A DNA stretch of 31,751 nt from a virus, in IMG/VR virus record IMGVR_UViG_3300020182_000122, positions 1 to 31,751 of that record, one strand, 5' to 3'. Shown one piece after another: positions 29,245 to 31,751 of this stretch. The translations under genes and the position numbers were made by a program. The first letter of the stretch is position 1. The number at the start of each line of letters is the position of its first letter. The notes under the pieces were generated by a model. That model was given only the letters and a program-made list of their open reading frames with translations, was not told the origin of the DNA and did no database searches.

Positions 29245-29702
29245 TGCCGACCAAGATAATCAGAGAACCGCAGCATGTTGATGCACTTGCTAACATGCTG
29301 CGTGATCGAAAGTTGCCAATTACTGTGACATGGACGCAAGGCGCACCGCGATCTAAGGCGCAAAATAGGCTGGCACAAAGGTGGTTCACAGACATTGCAG
29401 TTCAGCTTGGAGATCAAACACATGAAGATGTGCGCGCAGAATGCAAATTGCGTTTTGGAGTTCCAATCTTGCGCGCTCAGAATGAAGCGTTTAAGCTGTC
29501 CTACGATCGGGTTCTGAAGCATTTGCCTTACGAACAAAAACTTGAAGCGATAAAGGCATTTGATCTTCCAGTAACTCGACTGATGAACGTCATGCAAATG
29601 ACGGAATTTATGGAACAGATGCAGCTTTATTGGTCAGTTCAAGGCGTTAGATTGACTGACCCAGAGGCTCTTAAATATGAACAGGAGTTCTGCGATGGGT
29701 AA
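29244..29702 (+). CDS. ninB: NinB (lambda Orf-like) recombination mediator
   Basis: The 152-residue protein has the NinB pattern (PF05772): KLPITVTWTQGAPRSKAQNR LAQRWF (two pieces), EDVRAECKLRFGVPILRAQN, LKHLPYEQKLEAIKAFDLPV and MTEFMEQMQLYWSVQGVRLT DPE. Lambda NinB (Orf) binds single-stranded DNA and SSB and replaces host RecFOR in loading recombination proteins. It follows the annealing protein and exonuclease, and SSB is encoded on the other arm, so its usual partners are all present. It overlaps the HNH gene by 8 bases. Confidence 0.9.
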   Translation: MPTKIIREPQHVDALANMLRDRKLPITVTWTQGAPRSKAQNRLAQRWFTDIAVQLGDQTHEDVRAECKLRFGVPILRAQNEAFKLSYDRVLKHLPYEQKLEAIKAFDLPVTRLMNVMQMTEFMEQMQLYWSVQGVRLTDPEALKYEQEFCDG

Positions 29703-30162
29703 GAAAATAGCACCAAAAGGTTCAAGTGAAAAATTCTTGCGTTGTAATGTCGGTCTGCAATCTGATGAATGTTTGATTTGGCCATACAGAACAAACAACA
29801 CAGGTTATGGGCTGGCAGTAATAAATGGAAAGCAAAAAACAGCATCTAGATGGATGTGCATTTTGGCTCATGGTGAACCAGTGGGACAGAAGAAACATGC
29901 TGCACACAAATGCGGAAATCCAGCATGTGTAAATCCAAATCACCTCAAGTGGAAAACTCACAAAGAAAACATGCACGACAAAAAGCGTCATGGGACAAAC
30001 AACATCGGAGAACGAAACGGAAAGACAAACCTAACAGAAGATGACGTTAGATATATCAGATCAGCGCCGCCAGACTTAGCGCCACTGATGCAAAAATATA
30101 ACATGTCAAAACACGGAATATCAAAAATCAGAAGTCGCCTAAGATGGGCGCATGTGGAGTAA
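29695..30162 (+). CDS. Free-standing HNH endonuclease with C-terminal HTH
   Basis: The 155-residue protein has an HNH nuclease domain at about residues 24-100 (CLIWPYRTNNTGYGLA, RWMCILAHGE, HKCGNPACVNPNHLKW) with two zinc-type Cys pairs and the catalytic His. A C-terminal helix-turn-helix (TEDDVRYIRSAPPDLAPLMQ, then KYNMSKHGISKI) would bind the target site. This arrangement is typical of homing endonucleases. AGGAG lies 8 bases before the ATG at 29695. The gene is visibly more AT-rich than its neighbours, which suggests recent transfer. Confidence 0.85.
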   Translation: MGKKIAPKGSSEKFLRCNVGLQSDECLIWPYRTNNTGYGLAVINGKQKTASRWMCILAHGEPVGQKKHAAHKCGNPACVNPNHLKWKTHKENMHDKKRHGTNNIGERNGKTNLTEDDVRYIRSAPPDLAPLMQKYNMSKHGISKIRSRLRWAHVE

Positions 30163-30166
30163 AAGC

Positions 30167-30442
30167 ATGTTCAAGAAAGACGAAGACTTTGAGGAAATGG
30201 GTGACAATGCCCACAAAGCAGCAGCGGACCAGATCCGCGCATACATCGAACGCTTTGAGCGCCTTGAGGCTGAAAAGCAGGATGTAATTCAGGGACAGAA
30301 AGAAATCATGTCTGAGGCCAAAGGCAACGGCTTCAACGTCAAAGCGCTGCGCAAGATTATTTCGGACAGGAAGCGTGATGCGGATGATTTGGCAGAAGAA
30401 CAGGCTCTGGTCAAACTGTATAAATCAGCACTTGGAATTTAG
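30167..30442 (+). CDS. gapR: GapR-family (DUF2312) DNA-binding protein
   Basis: The 91-residue protein has the full GapR pattern (PF10073): DQIRAYIERFERLEAEKQDV, then KEIMSEAKGNGFNVKALRKI and ISDRKRDADDLAEEQALVKL YKSALGI. Host GapR is a nucleoid protein of Alphaproteobacteria that clamps overtwisted, AT-rich DNA and supports topoisomerases during replication and transcription. The phage copy could guide phage replication, compete with host GapR or alter host chromatin. GGAG lies 7 bases before the ATG at 30167, which is preferred to the ATG at 30152. It strongly suggests an alphaproteobacterial host. Confidence 0.9.
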   Translation: MFKKDEDFEEMGDNAHKAAADQIRAYIERFERLEAEKQDVIQGQKEIMSEAKGNGFNVKALRKIISDRKRDADDLAEEQALVKLYKSALGI

Positions 30443-30453
30443 GAGGAAGAACA

Positions 30454-30636
30454 ATGTGGAAATTCGTGATGCGCCCCAAGGCCAAAAAGGAACTGAAAAG
30501 GATCAAAGAAGAGCGCGACAGGACGGAGGAAGCCATCAAACGCGCGCGACGTAACAAGCAGCGGGTGACTGATTTGTATGACCATGCTCAGAAACTGACC
30601 AAGGAAGCGCATCGCTGGGAGAAATACCTGCCATGA
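30454..30636 (+). CDS. Small basic coiled-coil protein (60 residues)
   Basis: The product begins MWKFVMRPKAKKELKRIKEE and continues RDRTEEAIKRARRNKQRVTD with LYDHAQKLTKEAHRWEKYLP at the end. It is nearly all charged helix, a likely coiled coil with strong positive charge, so nucleic-acid binding is possible. GGAGG lies 7 bases before the ATG; the stop overlaps the next start (ATGA). No family is recognised. Confidence 0.65.
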   Translation: MWKFVMRPKAKKELKRIKEERDRTEEAIKRARRNKQRVTDLYDHAQKLTKEAHRWEKYLP

Positions 30637-30956
30637 GCCTCACTGGCAAGGGGCCAATGGGCCTGAAAAAGCCAAAACCAGAACGCGGAACGAAGGCTGC
30701 AAAGGAACATTTGCAACGTGTCAAAATGCTTCCTTGCGTCATCTGCCGCAAACCTGGCCCATCAGATGCACACCACGTCATCTGCAACAGATATGGAACA
30801 AACAAAGCGAGCGATTTCGACGTTATCCCTTTGTGTAAAGCGCACCACCAAAACGGTCCCGAAGCCATACACAACGGAAAGCGCTCATGGGTCGAAAAAC
30901 ACGGCCCAGATCACGGATACCTCCACGCAGTGCTTGCTGCCCTCGCCAGCGCGTAA
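30633..30956 (+). CDS. Ref/DUF968-like HNH nuclease
   Basis: The 107-residue protein has a zinc-binding HNH core: LPCVICRKPGPSDAHHVI (33-50, C35, C38, H47, H48) and IPLCKAHHQNGPEAIHNGKR (65-84, C68, H71, H72, H80) with EKHG further on. The order resembles the P1 Ref and DUF968 families, which include RecA-dependent nucleases that increase recombination. The basic N-terminal 30 residues could bind DNA, as in Ref. Ribosome coupling is by ATGA overlap. Its place at the end of the recombination operon supports a role in DNA cutting or recombination; Ref-type activity itself is inferred. Confidence 0.7.
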   Translation: MSLTGKGPMGLKKPKPERGTKAAKEHLQRVKMLPCVICRKPGPSDAHHVICNRYGTNKASDFDVIPLCKAHHQNGPEAIHNGKRSWVEKHGPDHGYLHAVLAALASA

Positions 30957-30987
30957 TGTTGCTGGAAGACTTGAAGAAAGAACAAAC

Positions 30988-31353
30988 ATGAAAAAGACAT
31001 TCGAACAGCGCTGGGCTGCGATCAAGCCGTTATACTTCCTTGCGGGCAGTGAGCGTTTGACGCTGACAGAGATCGGCAAGGAGCTGGGCATAAGCGCTTC
31101 GCAGGTAAGTCGTGTTATACACAAGGCACGGGATTTAGGTTTAACAAACCAAAGAAACCCCGCCGCGCGCAGAGCGCCCTACCGAGGCATCAACTACGGG
31201 AGTATGCCAATGGCCATGTTGCATACAGCAGAAGCCAATCCGCAGTTTCGTAACTGGATCATAGCTCAATCAGCAATGTCTAACGTGAACGTGTGCGAGT
31301 TAGCTCTCTCAGCGTTGCTTGATGCTTTTTACGAAGAGACGCAGACAGACTGA
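30988..31353 (+). CDS. Winged-helix transcription regulator candidate (121 residues)
   Basis: The product begins MKKTFEQRWAAIKPLYFLAG. Residues about 20-58 form a winged helix-turn-helix (RLTLTEIGKELGISASQVSR VIHKARDLGLT), followed by a basic linker and a helical C-terminus (IIAQSAMSNVNVCELALSAL LDAFYEE). GAAAG about 6-8 bases before the ATG is a modest ribosome site. Its place at the end of the early operon is where some lambdoid phages encode a late regulator, so control of late genes is possible but unproven. Confidence 0.65.
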   Translation: MKKTFEQRWAAIKPLYFLAGSERLTLTEIGKELGISASQVSRVIHKARDLGLTNQRNPAARRAPYRGINYGSMPMAMLHTAEANPQFRNWIIAQSAMSNVNVCELALSALLDAFYEETQTD

Positions 31354-31366
31354 AAGGGTACACGGT

Positions 31367-31447
31367 ATGAACGGATACGAAACTGATGCCCGCACCACCC
31401 TTGCAGAACTGAAAGGACACTTGATATGCTTGAAGCCGCTGGAATAG
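31367..31447 (+). CDS. Possible 26-residue ORF
   Basis: The product MNGYETDARTTLAELKGHLI CLKPLE has a possible ribosome site (AAAGGG) 8 bases upstream and ends inside the next gene. It lies between the winged-helix gene and the membrane-protein gene. No homology can be recognised; it may be a coupler for the next gene. Confidence 0.4.
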   Translation: MNGYETDARTTLAELKGHLICLKPLE

Positions 31448-31617
31448 CTTTTATCGCAATGTCGGTTGCCGTGGTTACATTCTACGGATTGATCCGGCTC
31501 ATGGATTATTTGCGATGGTGGAACGAAGCTGGATTGGCTGCATTTATTCCAATGCTTGCAGTTGCAATTCCATCAGCACTAGTCGCGGCAGCAATTGCTG
31601 TTTGGCTCATTAGATAA
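31426..31617 (+). CDS. Small two-span membrane protein, holin-like in size (63 residues)
   Basis: The product begins MLEAAGIAFIAMSVAVVTFY and ends with FIPMLAVAIPSALVAAAIAV WLIR (two pieces); the two hydrophobic stretches at residues 5-25 and 40-62 are separated by a polar loop with MDYLRWWNEAG. AAAGGA lies about 9 bases before the ATG. Two-span proteins of this size include class II holins, but no endolysin is seen in the window, so a holin call is speculative; an early membrane effector is equally possible. Confidence 0.6.
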   Translation: MLEAAGIAFIAMSVAVVTFYGLIRLMDYLRWWNEAGLAAFIPMLAVAIPSALVAAAIAVWLIR

Positions 31618-31630
31618 AAAGGACCGGATC

Positions 31631-31751
31631 ATGTCAGAAGGTAGAACATTCAAGATCAGCGGACACCCTGTCACTAGGCAGGAGGTTTTAGATCAAGCCA
31701 CTATGATCCGAGGCAATACCGTTCGATCTATTGGCTTGGCGGTTCGGATCA
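31631..31751 (+). CDS. Unknown protein, N-terminal part (runs off the right edge)
   Basis: Forty codons are visible, beginning MSEGRTFKISGHPVTRQEVL and continuing DQATMIRGNTVRSIGLAVRI. AAGGA lies about 7 bases before the ATG. The TRQEVLDQATMIRGNTVRSI segment could be a DNA-binding helix-turn-helix, but the fragment is too short for a family. Confidence 0.5.
   Translation, partial: MSEGRTFKISGHPVTRQEVLDQATMIRGNTVRSIGLAVRI

Noticed and set aside
28827-29597. 256-codon minus-strand frame opposite the exonuclease and ninB
   Set aside because: Antisense to three recognisable genes; Cys/His/Leu-rich shadow translation with no ribosome site.
31426-31617. Definite holin call
   Set aside because: Size and topology fit, but no endolysin or spanin gene is visible nearby, so only 'holin-like in size' is stated.
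1-31751. tRNA genes, CRISPR arrays, insertion sequences, integrase or att sites
   Set aside because: No cloverleaf-like sequence, spaced direct-repeat array, transposase or integrase motif was recognised on either strand; a temperate lifestyle therefore stays open.

Overview
The window is an internal piece of a tailed-phage (podovirus) genome, or of a P22-type prophage, with no bacterial genes. It is about half GC and almost fully coding. Genes are closely packed, many overlapping by 1-8 bases (ATGA or TGATG junctions). The best host clue is a GapR-family DNA-binding protein at 30167-30442, a family typical of Alphaproteobacteria. The host is therefore probably an alphaproteobacterium, but this is an inference. 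Neither genome end, integrase, tRNA nor recognisable lysis cassette is visible.

Left arm, all on the minus strand and read from 21978 down to 1: the virion module follows the gene order of phage P22. It runs small terminase, a 961-residue polyvalent protein not found at this place in P22, large terminase, portal, scaffold, coat, a few very small proteins, tail accessory factor (gp4-like), tail stabilisation protein (gp10-like), a tail-needle candidate with a heptad repeat (gp26 position), small structural proteins, a lytic transglycosylase, a cupin protein, three ejection proteins (gp7/gp20/gp16-like), a tailspike with a P22-like head-binding domain, and the start of another fibre-like gene. 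Three sigma70-like promoters with 17-bp spacing lie at or beside stop codons (22968-22996, 22023-22051, 17443-17471). A UUCG-capped hairpin follows the coat gene.

Middle, 22048-27320, also minus strand: the early-left region. Read from right to left it encodes a small Cro/CI-like repressor, a DUF1064 nuclease-like protein, a small winged-helix protein, a lambda-O-like replication initiator whose gene contains iterons and an AT-rich block (a candidate origin), a possible helicase-loader partner, several small proteins, SSB, an HTH protein, a dCTP-deaminase-like enzyme, a DUF6378 protein and a beta-class DNA methyltransferase.

Right arm, 27438-31751, plus strand: an early-right operon diverges from the repressor gene. 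It encodes an ERF single-strand annealing protein, a YqaJ/lambda-type exonuclease, NinB (Orf-like recombination mediator), an AT-rich HNH endonuclease, the GapR homologue, a Ref/DUF968-like HNH protein, a winged-helix regulator and small membrane proteins. Together with SSB and the DUF1064 protein on the left arm this is a nearly complete phage recombination set.

The same operator-like motif, TGCAA-N8-TTGCATATG, occurs in the divergent repressor region and again at 25211-25232 in front of the small early-left genes. This suggests one repressor controls both. No stretch above 300 bases lacks a gene.
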